A DNA stretch of 64,000 nucleotides from JANJUB01 sp040081075. Its GTDB lineage: Bacteria; Armatimonadota; Fimbriimonadia; Fimbriimonadales; Fimbriimonadaceae. The translations under genes and the position numbers were made by a program. The DNA is taken from contig JBEBHJ010000004.1 of the NCBI GenBank assembly GCA_040081075.1, positions 33,842-97,841 of the forward strand, read 5' to 3'. Below are positions 33,184 to 42,519 of this stretch, piece after piece (the stretch's first letter is position 1; every line of letters starts with the position of its first letter). The notes under the pieces are model-generated. The model did not search any database and was not told the DNA's origin. It worked only from the letters and a program-made list of their open reading frames with translations.

Positions 33184-35310
33184 ATGCCTAGATCTTATCC
33201 ACTTGAATTGGTCCGAAATATCGGAATTGCCGCGCACATTGATGCCGGTAAGACGACGACAACGGAACGCATCTTGTATTACACCGGTAAGTCGCATAAA
33301 ATGGGCGAGGTTCATGATGGCACCGCCACGATGGACTGGATGGAGCAAGAGCAAGAACGTGGAATCACAATTACTTCCGCGGCTACGACCTGCTTCTGGT
33401 CAGGTTCGAAGAAAGATAAGCCCGAGCATAAGATCAATATCATTGATACGCCCGGTCACGTTGACTTTACCGTTGAGGTTGAGCGATCACTTCGTGTTCT
33501 CGATGGTTGCGTAGCCGTCTTTTGTGCGGTTGGCGGAGTTCAACCCCAGAGCGAAACCGTCTGGCGACAAGCCAACAAGTACGGGGTGCCTCGTGTTATC
33601 TACATCAACAAGATGGATCGTCTCGGCGCTGATTTCTTTGCCGTTATTGCCAAGGTTAAAGAGCGATTGGGTTCAAATGTTGCTCCGATTCAGATTCCGA
33701 TCGGCGCTGAGTCGCAATACACCGGATATGTTGATCTCATTACGATGAAGGCAACAATTTATAAGTCAGATGACGGTAAGACGTCGGAAGAAACGGATAT
33801 TCCCGAGAATATGAAGTCGCTTTCAATTGAGTGGCGTGAAAAGATGATTGAGGCCATTGCAGATTGCGATGATACGGTCATGGAGCGTTTCCTTGAAGGT
33901 GAAGATATTAGCGAAGACGATATTCGAGTTGCGATTCGAAAAGGCACGATTAGCGGCAAACTCATCCCCGCCATTTCGGGTTCTTCGTTTAAGAACAAGG
34001 GCGTCCAAGCAATGGTTGATGCCGTTGTTGACTATTTGCCATCCCCAGTTGACGTTGGTGGAGTTAAGGGTGTAAATCCTAGGACCGAAGAAGAGCTCGT
34101 GCGCTTGCCCGACGACAAGGAGCCTTTTAGTGCCTTGGCCTTTAAGATCATGTCCGACAAGTATGTCGGTCGCTTGACTTACCTCCGAATCTATTCTGGA
34201 GTGCTCAAGAAGGGCACCGCTATTACGGTCGCCTATCGTGATCCTCAAACGAACGAGTTCCGAACTCGATCGGAGCGCGTGGGTCGAATCTTGGAAATGC
34301 ATGCGAATAGTCGAAATGACCTCGATGAAGCCTATGCGGGTGACATCGTGGGTGTGATCGGTGTTTCCGACGTGAACACGGGCCACACGATTTGCAACGA
34401 AGATAAGCCAATCGCCTTGGAAAGCATCAAGTTCCCCGAGCCGGTCATTCAAATCGCAGTTGAACCTAAATCGAAGGCTGATCAAGAAAAGCTTGGATCT
34501 TCGCTACACCGTCTGGCTCAAGAAGACCCAACTTTCCGAGTTTTCACTGATCCTGAGTCGGGGCAAACGATTATCTCTGGAATGGGTGAACTTCACCTTG
34601 AAATCATCGTTGACCGTTTGAATCGCGAGTTTGGTGTTCAGGCTAACCAGGGTAAGCCCCAAGTTGCCTACCGAGAAACGGTACGCATTGCGGCCAAGGC
34701 CGAGGGCCGATTTATTCGACAAACCGGTGGTTCTGGTCAGTATGGTCACTGCTGGCTGAGCATTGAACCATTGCCGGCTGGAACTGGATTCCAGTTTGAA
34801 AACAAGGTTGTCGGCGGATCTATTCCTAAGGAATACATTCCGGCTATCGAAAAGGGAGTTCGCGAAGCGCTAACTGCAGGCGTGCTTGCTGGATACCCGG
34901 TTGTGGACGTTAAGATTTGTGTTCTTGAAGGCAGCTATCACGAAGTTGACTCTAACGAAAACGCGTTTAAACAAGCGGGCGTGATCGCATTCAAGGAGTG
35001 CATGAGAAAGGCTAACCCGGTCATCAAGGAGCCCATCATGCACGTTGAGGTTACGACGCCGGAAGGTAATGTTGGCGACGTTGTCGGCGACATCAACGGT
35101 CGTCGTGGACGCATTGAAGGAATGGAGCCTGCCCTAGGCGGAGTAACCGTGGTTAACTCTCACGTTCCTCTGTCTGAAATGTTCGGCTACGTTACGACAC
35201 TTCGCTCGCTGACACAAGGCCGCGCAACGCCGAACGTAACGCCTTCGCACTACGAAGAGGTGCCCAAGAGCATCTCGGAAGAGATTATCGCCAAGGGCAA
35301 CAGTCGGTAA
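33184..35310 (+). CDS. fusA: Translation elongation factor G
   Basis: 708 residues, GTPase driving ribosomal translocation. Domain I holds AHIDAGKTTTTER (G1), DTPGHVDFT (G3) and NKMDRLGAD (G4). Domain IV has the GGSGQYGHC-W sequence and domain V the LEPxM-like EPIMHVEVTTPEGNVGDVVGDINGRRG. All five domains are complete. The gene ends the operon: a strong terminator follows, and no tuf or rpsJ gene comes after it. Confidence 0.98.
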   Translation: MPRSYPLELVRNIGIAAHIDAGKTTTTERILYYTGKSHKMGEVHDGTATMDWMEQEQERGITITSAATTCFWSGSKKDKPEHKINIIDTPGHVDFTVEVERSLRVLDGCVAVFCAVGGVQPQSETVWRQANKYGVPRVIYINKMDRLGADFFAVIAKVKERLGSNVAPIQIPIGAESQYTGYVDLITMKATIYKSDDGKTSEETDIPENMKSLSIEWREKMIEAIADCDDTVMERFLEGEDISEDDIRVAIRKGTISGKLIPAISGSSFKNKGVQAMVDAVVDYLPSPVDVGGVKGVNPRTEEELVRLPDDKEPFSALAFKIMSDKYVGRLTYLRIYSGVLKKGTAITVAYRDPQTNEFRTRSERVGRILEMHANSRNDLDEAYAGDIVGVIGVSDVNTGHTICNEDKPIALESIKFPEPVIQIAVEPKSKADQEKLGSSLHRLAQEDPTFRVFTDPESGQTIISGMGELHLEIIVDRLNREFGVQANQGKPQVAYRETVRIAAKAEGRFIRQTGGSGQYGHCWLSIEPLPAGTGFQFENKVVGGSIPKEYIPAIEKGVREALTAGVLAGYPVVDVKICVLEGSYHEVDSNENAFKQAGVIAFKECMRKANPVIKEPIMHVEVTTPEGNVGDVVGDINGRRGRIEGMEPALGGVTVVNSHVPLSEMFGYVTTLRSLTQGRATPNVTPSHYEEVPKSISEEIIAKGNSR

Positions 35311-35315
35311 CAAGC

Positions 35316-35353
35316 AAAAAAAGGGCTCTCCCGAAAGGGAGAGCCCTTTTTTT
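35316..35353. terminator. Bidirectional terminator between fusA and the STN-domain gene
   Basis: A stem of 10 GC-rich pairs (GGGCTCTCCC with GGGAGAGCCC) and a GAAA loop is flanked by A-run and T-run (7 T on the + side, 6-7 on the - side). It serves both fusA and the convergent gene at 35365. Confidence 0.95.
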
Positions 35354-35364
35354 GTTTCTTGACT

Positions 35365-37551
35365 TTATCTTTGCGGAGGTGGAACCCCTCGGCCACCCGC
35401 TGTCACTGTTCTCAGGCCGCTCGCCGCTTTCTTTGCCTGCTCAACCTGTGACTTGAATCGATCCGGCAACTTGTCATAGGCAACAGCATTTCCGGGATGG
35501 GGATACGCGTCTCGCAAGCTACCTTGACCCTGATCTTGACGTCCGAGCCTTACCGCCATATTCAAATCAATGATAGCGGCCAACCCATAAGAGGTGAAAT
35601 TCTCGGCAGCTTGAAACTCAGCCGGAAAGTTCGAGCGGTCCATGCCAAGGCGCATGCCAAGGTCGCCAGCGGAGAGGAACGAGCCTTTGCCACTCTGGTT
35701 AAAGGCAAGCACTCCTTCCGAAAACTTGCGATCCATCGTCAGGATTGAGTTCTGTGGAACGCCATTTGGCATTGCCTCGGTTGGTTCTTCCAACATAATC
35801 GCGGGAGTTTGTTGCGGTCTGCGATTGACCGGCTGACCCGGAACTGGAGACGAGGTCACCATGACCATTTCCCCGTCTCCAAACATCTGGAATCCTCCCG
35901 CCTTGTAAAGAAGAGCCTCGAGGAAAGATTTCGCCGTGTTGTCCATCTGGGTATACGCTACCGCCGCACTCATAGAATCGGCCTGACGTTGGTTTGGAGT
36001 AATGGCTCCATACAACCGAACGTGATTCAGCAAGTGTGGGCTCAACGTTTCAAGAAGGTCCGGGCTTACCATCCGAATTAAGACTTGATCCAAATTAGTG
36101 TCAATTGGTTCGGGCATCTTGAGGGAGTAGCGAGAAATGTCGTCGAGCCTGGAGTACCCTAACCGCAAGTTGCCAACCAATAGAGGCTCCAGCGCCGCCC
36201 GGTCAATGTTGGTCCGATCTGCATCGGCTTGAACCAGAGGAGTAACGGTGATCGTCTCACCGGCATTAACCGCCAGTCCCACGTGGGGCGCGATTTTGAA
36301 CAACTCCGCTACTTTAAGTTTGCCCGATGCAAGCCGTCGGCCAAGTTTGACAAACACTGAATCAGGCAACACCGCGATGACATCTTTTTTCGTTAGGTCG
36401 CCCACCTGGTCCCAAACTTCAGCTGGGAAAGTCGCCAGTGGTTCGTTAGTCGCTGGCTTCGATAGGAGTTCCTTGATGTCCTTTTCAAGAGGAGCATTTG
36501 CCGGTGCCGCTGGGGTAGTAGCGACCGCGAATGAACCGGAAACTCCGCCACCGATGTCCAATTGAAATCCCATGGTCTGGATCGAGTCACTTGCCGAACC
36601 TATTGCTCGAACAATCTTCTTTGATTTCTCAGAGAGAACAACTTCACCGGATGCGAAGTCTGGCACTTTGGCGTCAGGGCGGGCAGGAGCATTGAGCGAA
36701 GTGGAACTCCGACCTAAGACATCACCGTTTGGAGCGACGGCAATGCAAGTCACTTGAACCATATCCCCGTATCGCTGAGCAACCATTAAGAGCTCCGCCA
36801 CTCCGGTGATCGGTGGTTTGCCTTGAGGGTTTCTGGGATCATTGATCCGAATTCTGGCGCCAGTGTCTGCCGCGGGTTGCGAAGCCAAAAGGTTATAGGC
36901 TTTTACGAAATCGGGGATTTTGTTTGTTGAATACGGAAGTCCCCTCTGCATCCGATTCGGGAAATTCGAAAAAACGACCCTTTGACCGGGTTGGATTCCA
37001 GCAAGCGCCGAAACAGGGAGCTTGCGCATAGCCTCGATCAAGAATAGATCTGCGGGAGAGGCGCCGCCTGTTCCGAAAACCTCAATCTGCATATCGGCAT
37101 TTCCGCCCTGGACTCCATTCGCAATACTCTCATGTCTCTTGTCGCTCTCGGCTTTTCGCTTTTGGATCGCGACATCGCTCCAGTCCTCGCTATCTTTCTT
37201 TCGCTCAATGACCTTTGCCATCGCATCCTTTAGCCAAACCGCCCGTTCAGCCGCTTCCTTTTCTTGGGCGACCCTGATTCGACCTGGCCCGCGGCTTAAC
37301 CGAAGCGTATCTTCCAACGGCTCCCATGAGGCGTCCAGAGCGCTGGCGAGTTGATCCAAAAACGATCGGCTCGACATCGATTTAACGTGAACAATAATCG
37401 GTCGATTTCCGAGTGGTCCAGGATTGAGTTTTAGACCGGTCTGCTTCTCAACCTCAATAAGCACGGTTTTTAGCGGGGACGCCGAGAAATCGAGTTTTAG
37501 TGGTGTTTGGTAGGCAAGGCTGAGCGAAAGCAATGAAATTGCAGGCAACAT
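35365..37551 (-). CDS. Exported protein with N-terminal STN-like domain
   Basis: 728 residues, signal peptide MLPAISLLSLSLAYQ. Residues about 16-95 (LDFSASPLKTVLIEVEKQTGLKLNP, then PIIVHVKSMSSRSFLDQLASAL) match the secretin/TonB short N-terminal (STN) fold. The remaining 600 residues have no recognised domain and no secretin beta-barrel or GspD core. An Ala/Lys-rich charged segment covers about 96-145. AAGGAG sits well placed before the ATG. It diverges from plsC by 18 bases. Similar large STN-containing proteins are frequent in this lineage; function unknown. Confidence 0.6.
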   Translation of the reverse strand: MLPAISLLSLSLAYQTPLKLDFSASPLKTVLIEVEKQTGLKLNPGPLGNRPIIVHVKSMSSRSFLDQLASALDASWEPLEDTLRLSRGPGRIRVAQEKEAAERAVWLKDAMAKVIERKKDSEDWSDVAIQKRKAESDKRHESIANGVQGGNADMQIEVFGTGGASPADLFLIEAMRKLPVSALAGIQPGQRVVFSNFPNRMQRGLPYSTNKIPDFVKAYNLLASQPAADTGARIRINDPRNPQGKPPITGVAELLMVAQRYGDMVQVTCIAVAPNGDVLGRSSTSLNAPARPDAKVPDFASGEVVLSEKSKKIVRAIGSASDSIQTMGFQLDIGGGVSGSFAVATTPAAPANAPLEKDIKELLSKPATNEPLATFPAEVWDQVGDLTKKDVIAVLPDSVFVKLGRRLASGKLKVAELFKIAPHVGLAVNAGETITVTPLVQADADRTNIDRAALEPLLVGNLRLGYSRLDDISRYSLKMPEPIDTNLDQVLIRMVSPDLLETLSPHLLNHVRLYGAITPNQRQADSMSAAVAYTQMDNTAKSFLEALLYKAGGFQMFGDGEMVMVTSSPVPGQPVNRRPQQTPAIMLEEPTEAMPNGVPQNSILTMDRKFSEGVLAFNQSGKGSFLSAGDLGMRLGMDRSNFPAEFQAAENFTSYGLAAIIDLNMAVRLGRQDQGQGSLRDAYPHPGNAVAYDKLPDRFKSQVEQAKKAASGLRTVTAGGRGVPPPQR

Positions 37552-37569
37552 AAGGGCTCCTTTCTTATT

Positions 37570-38280
37570 ATGTTACGTGCGAGCATCACTAGTCGGTTCC
37601 AAAAAACTGTGATTCGCGGTAGCATCTACACGATGTTCCAGGCCGCTTGGTATTACTTCATTCTCAATCTCGCGCGGCTCGCCTTCTTTTTGGGAATAGG
37701 TGGAATCCGCTCAGTTGGAAAGGAAAACGTTCCAATAACAGGCCCCCTCATCGTCGCGCCGATTCATGTCAGCCATCTTGACCCTCCCGCGGTGGCGTGT
37801 GGCACCAATCGTAGGCTCCGGTTTATGGCCAAGGAAGAGCTCTTCAGGGGCCCTTTGGGGAAGCTCATCACCTCATTGGGTGCTTTTCCGGTCAAACGCG
37901 GAGAGGGCGACACGGAATCGATTCGGCTGGCGATGAGTCTGCTCGAGAAGGGGGAGGCGGTGTTGATCTTTCCCGAGGGCACGCGCGGCGATGGAACTTC
38001 ATTACAACCCCTCAACAAGGGGGTAGCGTTACTGGCAAAGCGCACGGAAGCCCTCGTGATGCCGGTTGCCGTGGTGGGAACCCATGTTGCCTGGCCCCGA
38101 GGCCAAAAGCAGATTCGGAGGCAACGCCTGACCATCGCCTACGGCATCCCAAGAACTTACCGCGAACTTGCTACCGATGAGAACGGCAAAGAGAGCCGCG
38201 ATCTCTTTACAACACGCCTTGCAGAGGAACTCATCGCCCTGTCTCGAGCGAACGGACTTAGCCTAGCGGTGAGCGCATGA
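37570..38280 (+). CDS. plsC: 1-acyl-sn-glycerol-3-phosphate acyltransferase
   Basis: 236 residues (215 if the ATG at 37633 is used). It transfers an acyl chain to lysophosphatidic acid at the membrane. The catalytic HX4D is HVSHLD (H66, D71), and FPEGTRGDGTSLQPLNKG is the glycerol-phosphate-binding motif III. A hydrophobic N-terminal segment (YYFILNLARLAFFLGI) anchors it. The next gene, a dGTPase-like HD protein, overlaps the stop by ATGA. Confidence 0.9.
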   Translation: MLRASITSRFQKTVIRGSIYTMFQAAWYYFILNLARLAFFLGIGGIRSVGKENVPITGPLIVAPIHVSHLDPPAVACGTNRRLRFMAKEELFRGPLGKLITSLGAFPVKRGEGDTESIRLAMSLLEKGEAVLIFPEGTRGDGTSLQPLNKGVALLAKRTEALVMPVAVVGTHVAWPRGQKQIRRQRLTIAYGIPRTYRELATDENGKESRDLFTTRLAEELIALSRANGLSLAVSA

Positions 38281-39296
38281 GTCACGCGATCCGGGAGCTA
38301 ATCGAGCGGCGCGAACTTGAGACCTTAAGTTCATTTGCAATGTCAAGCGCAAACAGCGCAGGAAGGATGACAGCAGAGGATCAGGACACCGTGCGAACCT
38401 GCTTCCAAAGAGATCGAGACCGCATCCTTCACTGCAAGAGCTTTCGAAGGTTGAAATACAAAACCCAGGTCTTCATTGCGCCTGGTGACCATTATCGAAC
38501 CCGCCTCACCCATTCGCTCGAAGTTGCCCAAGTCGCGCGAACGATCGGTCGTGCTCTGCGGCTTAACGAAGATTTGATTGAGGCCATTGCGCTTGGCCAC
38601 GATGTCGGTCACACCCCGTTTGGCCATATTGGCGAAGAAGCGCTTGATGCGGCGTTGAAAGCGCTTGATCAGACTCCTAACCATTTCCGCCACTACGAAC
38701 AATCATTGCGAATTGTGGATCACTTGGAATGCCTTAACCTTAGCCAAGAAGTTCGCGCTGGAATTGATGGCCATAGCAAAGGCCGCAAGGATCTCACCGC
38801 GTTTGACGGGGAACCGACCTCAACTTTAGAAGCTGCCGTCGTGAGGATTGCTGACCGAATTGCGTATGTTAACCACGACCTGGACGATGCCGTTCGCGCG
38901 AACATCATTGATCATATTCCGGCGGAAGTTGCCCTCCTCGGTCAAACCCAGGGGAAGCGAATAGGTGTGATGGTGATGGACGTAATCGAGAACAGCATTG
39001 ACCAGCCCGCAATTCGCCTTTCCGTTGAAATGCTCGCCTTGATGAACGAGCTAAAAGAATGGTTGTTTGAGAACGTCTATCTGAAGTATCCGGTTCTCTA
39101 TCCCGATATCACCAAAGCTCGCGTCCTGTTGGCTGAGCTTTTTGAGCATTTCCTAATACCGGGAAATCTGCCCGATGGCTTTGCAGGCATTCAGGGCGCG
39201 ATTGATTACGTCGCCGGAATGACTGATCGCTTTGCAATCGAGACCTACGCCAGAATAAAACTGCCGCAGGGCTTTAGTGCGCGGATGTCGCCCTAG
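38277..39296 (+). CDS. dGTPase-like HD-domain triphosphohydrolase
   Basis: 339 residues of the deoxyguanosinetriphosphate triphosphohydrolase-like family. CKSFRRLKYKTQVF and HYRTRLTHSLEVAQVARTIGRAL precede the HD metal site LGHDVGHTPFGHIGEEAL. The remaining metal Asp is in YVNHDLDDAV. It converts dNTP to deoxynucleoside and triphosphate; the shorter form lacking the E. coli insert is the type 2/3 subfamily with broader dNTP use. Coupled to plsC. The gene ends one base before the convergent lipoprotein gene. Confidence 0.9.
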   Translation: MSHAIRELIERRELETLSSFAMSSANSAGRMTAEDQDTVRTCFQRDRDRILHCKSFRRLKYKTQVFIAPGDHYRTRLTHSLEVAQVARTIGRALRLNEDLIEAIALGHDVGHTPFGHIGEEALDAALKALDQTPNHFRHYEQSLRIVDHLECLNLSQEVRAGIDGHSKGRKDLTAFDGEPTSTLEAAVVRIADRIAYVNHDLDDAVRANIIDHIPAEVALLGQTQGKRIGVMVMDVIENSIDQPAIRLSVEMLALMNELKEWLFENVYLKYPVLYPDITKARVLLAELFEHFLIPGNLPDGFAGIQGAIDYVAGMTDRFAIETYARIKLPQGFSARMSP

Positions 39297-40859
39297 TCAT
39301 CGAGGCGCACTAACCGTAAGCGGCGGGAGAAAACCAAAGGCGTTTTGCCGGAGCCCAGTCACCCCCTCTCGAATGACAATCGGCTCTTGCGGGTGATAAA
39401 GAGGCATAAGAGGGCAATCGACAAGGGCAATATCTTCGGCTTGAGCATACAATGCGGCACGCTTGATTGGATCTGATTCTGCATCACCGCGGCGGGTCAG
39501 ATCGCTGAACGCCTCATTATCATAGTTGCTTCGGTTTTGACCGTAATCTGCCAGCAGCACCGAAAGGAAGTTCTCGGGGTCAAGATAGTCGGCATACCAA
39601 CTCCCATAATAAAAGCCTAACTCGCGTTTGGTGGCTTTGCTGATGATCAAGCCAGACTCGGCCAGCCTCAACTTCGCATCAACGCCCAAGTACTTCGATA
39701 TCTGTCCGACCACGTACTCTGCAATCGTTTTTCGATCGTTGTTTGAGTTATTCACCCACAGCTCAATCGGAGGTAGTTTGCCCAACCAATTGGACTGTTT
39801 AAGTAGTTCTCTCGCCCCGGTCGGATCAAACTGTGGAGTGGGCTTCTTTCGGGGCGGCATCGGCACCGCCGGTGGAAGGATTCCGTCCGCAAGTCTTCCC
39901 GCACCTCTCAGGATTTTGTCCAAGATGAACTGCCGATCAACCGCCATCATGAAGGCCCGGCGTACGCGTGCGTCCGCGAATGGCTTGTAGATTGTTCCGT
40001 TCATACCGATGTAAACCGTCGCTGCCCGATCGGCCTCAATGATTGGGTGTCCTGAGGCTTGAACTCCGGCAACGTCTTGCTGGCTGAGGGAAAGAACATC
40101 CAGTTCACCTTTCCTGAAGAGATTGAGACGGGTCGCCGGGTCTTTAACCACCTTTATGGTCCACTTTTCAATGCTTGGCTTTACGCGCGCATGCTGGTTT
40201 GGGACGAGTTGAAGCTCTTGGTCTTGCTCGAATCGCGTAACCACGAACGGACCGGTTCCGATCATCGCTTCGGGTTTCAGCACTCTCTGGCGTGGTTTGG
40301 TCGCATCGCGCGCCATCACATAGGTGGTCGGATAGCTTAACTTGGCCAAGAAATAGGCCCTTGGGCGGTCCAAGACAACGTCAATGCTCAGGATATTAAT
40401 GACCTTTATGCCAGAAATCGTCTTAACTTTCCCGGATAACTTTTCCTTTACACCAACAATATCTCCAAGGTAGTTGAGCGCGAGCGGGGAGCCCCAGTAG
40501 GAATCGCAACTACGTTCCCAAGACCACCGAACGTCTTCGGCCGTCAACTCCTTTCCGTTTGAGAACTTCACCCCCGGGCGAAGGTGAAACCGATACCGCT
40601 TGCCGCCATCAAGAACTTCCCAACTTTGGGCCAAGTTCGGAGCGAGTTTGTTGTCCTCACCCCAACTTGTGAGCCCCTCGTAAACCTGGGAAAGGAGGTC
40701 GTTGGTGTTGATATCTTGGCTATCAGCCGGGTCCATGGTCGTCGGCATAGTGGAATAGACCGTGACCAAGTTGACCTGGGACGTGGTCCTGCTTGCGAAT
40801 CCCTGCCCACATCCGAGCAAACCAAAAGCAAGACCAACGCCAACAAGCTCAATTTTCAT
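39297..40859 (-). CDS. Oligopeptide-type ABC transporter substrate-binding lipoprotein
   Basis: 520 residues with lipobox LLGC (Cys17). TMDPADSQDINTNDLLSQVYEGL and APNLAQSWEVLDGGKRYRFHLRPGVKFSNGKELTAEDV are the classic SBP_bac_5 (OppA/DppA) entry, and the C-terminal AEDIALVDCPLMPLYH is also typical. No permease or ATPase gene accompanies it; instead it follows the transaldolase gene by one base, so a transporter elsewhere must serve it. Substrate not predictable. Confidence 0.9.
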   Translation of the reverse strand: MKIELVGVGLAFGLLGCGQGFASRTTSQVNLVTVYSTMPTTMDPADSQDINTNDLLSQVYEGLTSWGEDNKLAPNLAQSWEVLDGGKRYRFHLRPGVKFSNGKELTAEDVRWSWERSCDSYWGSPLALNYLGDIVGVKEKLSGKVKTISGIKVINILSIDVVLDRPRAYFLAKLSYPTTYVMARDATKPRQRVLKPEAMIGTGPFVVTRFEQDQELQLVPNQHARVKPSIEKWTIKVVKDPATRLNLFRKGELDVLSLSQQDVAGVQASGHPIIEADRAATVYIGMNGTIYKPFADARVRRAFMMAVDRQFILDKILRGAGRLADGILPPAVPMPPRKKPTPQFDPTGARELLKQSNWLGKLPPIELWVNNSNNDRKTIAEYVVGQISKYLGVDAKLRLAESGLIISKATKRELGFYYGSWYADYLDPENFLSVLLADYGQNRSNYDNEAFSDLTRRGDAESDPIKRAALYAQAEDIALVDCPLMPLYHPQEPIVIREGVTGLRQNAFGFLPPLTVSAPR

Positions 40860-40860
40860 C

Positions 40861-41520
40861 TCACGAGAAAATGCTTAATCCGGCCGCGTTCCAGTCATCC
40901 AAGAATCGCTTAAGCCCGATATCTGTTAATGGATGCTTAAAAAGCATTTGCATGATTTTGAATGGCATCGTGGCTACATGCGCGCCCGCGTTGATTGACT
41001 GTACGACGTGAAGCGGGTGTCGAACCGAAGCGACCAGAACCTCACTCTCAAAGCCATAACAATCCACCATCGCAACGGTATCTGCTACCGCATCCATTCC
41101 GTCGTCAGACATGTCGTCCACGCGACCGACGAAATTGCTGATATAGGTGGCGCCTGCTTTAGCCGCCATCAATCCCTGGGATACAGAAAACACGAGCGTA
41201 ACGTTTGTTCGTATTCCTTTGTCCGAAAGCGTTCGCACTAACTTGATGCCCGACTCTATCAACGGAACCTTGACCACGATTTGCGGGTGCCAACTTGCGA
41301 TTTCCAGAGCTTCCTTGAGCATTGAATCGTAGTCAGTCGCCACCACTTCGGCACTAATCGCACCACCTGGAACGAGTTCACAGATTTTGAGGACGGTTTC
41401 CTTAAACCCTTTGCCCGTTTTCGCGATCAGAGTGGGATTGGTGGTTACACCATCAAGAATGCCCCAATCCGCCGCCTGGCGCACCTCTTCAATATCGCCG
41501 GTATCTACAAACAACTTCAT
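40861..41520 (-). CDS. tal: Transaldolase (small TalC/FSA type)
   Basis: 219 residues, small single-domain transaldolase of the pentose phosphate pathway. MKLFVDTGDIEEVR and GVTTNPTLIAK are the conserved start. K84 in IVVKVPL forms the Schiff base. At the position that tells fructose-6-phosphate aldolase (Tyr) from transaldolase (Phe), it reads YISNFVGRVDD (F130), so transaldolase is favoured. It is in an operon between an esterase and a substrate-binding lipoprotein, an unusual mix. Confidence 0.9.
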   Translation of the reverse strand: MKLFVDTGDIEEVRQAADWGILDGVTTNPTLIAKTGKGFKETVLKICELVPGGAISAEVVATDYDSMLKEALEIASWHPQIVVKVPLIESGIKLVRTLSDKGIRTNVTLVFSVSQGLMAAKAGATYISNFVGRVDDMSDDGMDAVADTVAMVDCYGFESEVLVASVRHPLHVVQSINAGAHVATMPFKIMQMLFKHPLTDIGLKRFLDDWNAAGLSIFS

Positions 41521-41536
41521 CGCCTAAAGTATGGCG

Positions 41537-42388
41537 TTAGTTGAGGTGCTTTTTCAGGAACGTGATGCCATCATCCACTGCCAATGCCGCACTGGCATCG
41601 CTCATCTTCACTTCGTGTCCGATTCCCTCAAGGTATCGAGCTTCTACGGGTATGCCAAGTTCTTTTAGCTTCGCTTCAGCTGTCCGAGAGATTTCAGGAT
41701 TTACTAGGGGATCGATGAGGCCCTGGTAGATGAACATAGGCGCGGTTTTGTTTGTAAAAAAGAGCAAGGGGCTCGCGTCTTTGCATTCTTCAGCAGCGTC
41801 CGCTTTCTTCTTGCCAAGCACCATCGGATAAATTCCGTCCATGATCGGCGGGAAATCGCCAGTCATGTCGCAGGGCCCGAAAAAGTTGAGCACGGCTTGT
41901 ACTCGGCTGGACACGCTTGAAAACTCGGCGGGTTTGGGGTCGCGAGTTTCCCTTGTCCCCAAGAATGAAGCGAGATGGCCCCCGGCCGACTCCCCCGTAG
42001 CCCCGATGCGATCAGGATCAATGTTCAGCTTCTTTGCATTCGTGCGCAAGTATCGAACCGCGGTCTGGGCATCATCAAGCATCGCTGGCCACTTTGCTTT
42101 TGGTCCTAAGCGGTAACTGATGTTGGCCACAACGAAACCTGCTCCGGCAAAATACTTTGCTTTGGCCGTCATCACCTCTTTAGAACCAGACACCCAAGCT
42201 CCGCCGTGCATCATGACAATCGCCTTTCGCGGGGTTGAGCCTCCACGCTTTGTTCCAAGTGGGCTTGCCTCAGCCGAACTTGTGGGTTGGTAGATGTCCA
42301 TTTTTAGCTCCACGTCGCCAACTTTGCTATAAACAACGTTGGCGTCCACGTCGTTCTGAGTGAGAAGCCCGATCAGAATTGCTAGCAT
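41537..42388 (-). CDS. Exported alpha/beta-hydrolase esterase (BD-FAE/HSL type)
   Basis: 283 residues with a short signal peptide (MLAILIGLLTQ). MMHGGAWVSGSK is the oxyanion HGG motif, GESAGG carries Ser134, D226 in QGLIDPLVNP and H258 in GIGHEVKM complete the triad. NISYRLGPKAKWPAMLDDAQTAVRYL is typical of carboxylesterase/feruloyl-esterase-like enzymes acting on polysaccharide esters or small esters. It precedes the transaldolase gene by 16 bases. Confidence 0.88.
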   Translation of the reverse strand: MLAILIGLLTQNDVDANVVYSKVGDVELKMDIYQPTSSAEASPLGTKRGGSTPRKAIVMMHGGAWVSGSKEVMTAKAKYFAGAGFVVANISYRLGPKAKWPAMLDDAQTAVRYLRTNAKKLNIDPDRIGATGESAGGHLASFLGTRETRDPKPAEFSSVSSRVQAVLNFFGPCDMTGDFPPIMDGIYPMVLGKKKADAAEECKDASPLLFFTNKTAPMFIYQGLIDPLVNPEISRTAEAKLKELGIPVEARYLEGIGHEVKMSDASAALAVDDGITFLKKHLN

Positions 42389-42519
42389 TATCCTATCTTA
42401 GACGAAATTGGTCTTGTGATTGTGGCTCGGATAAATTTGCCGGTTCATCTGGGCTTGAATCGGGGAAGAGATTGATAGAAGTGCCAAACATTTAAGGGCT
42501 GGCGCTCCGTCTTGATCAT

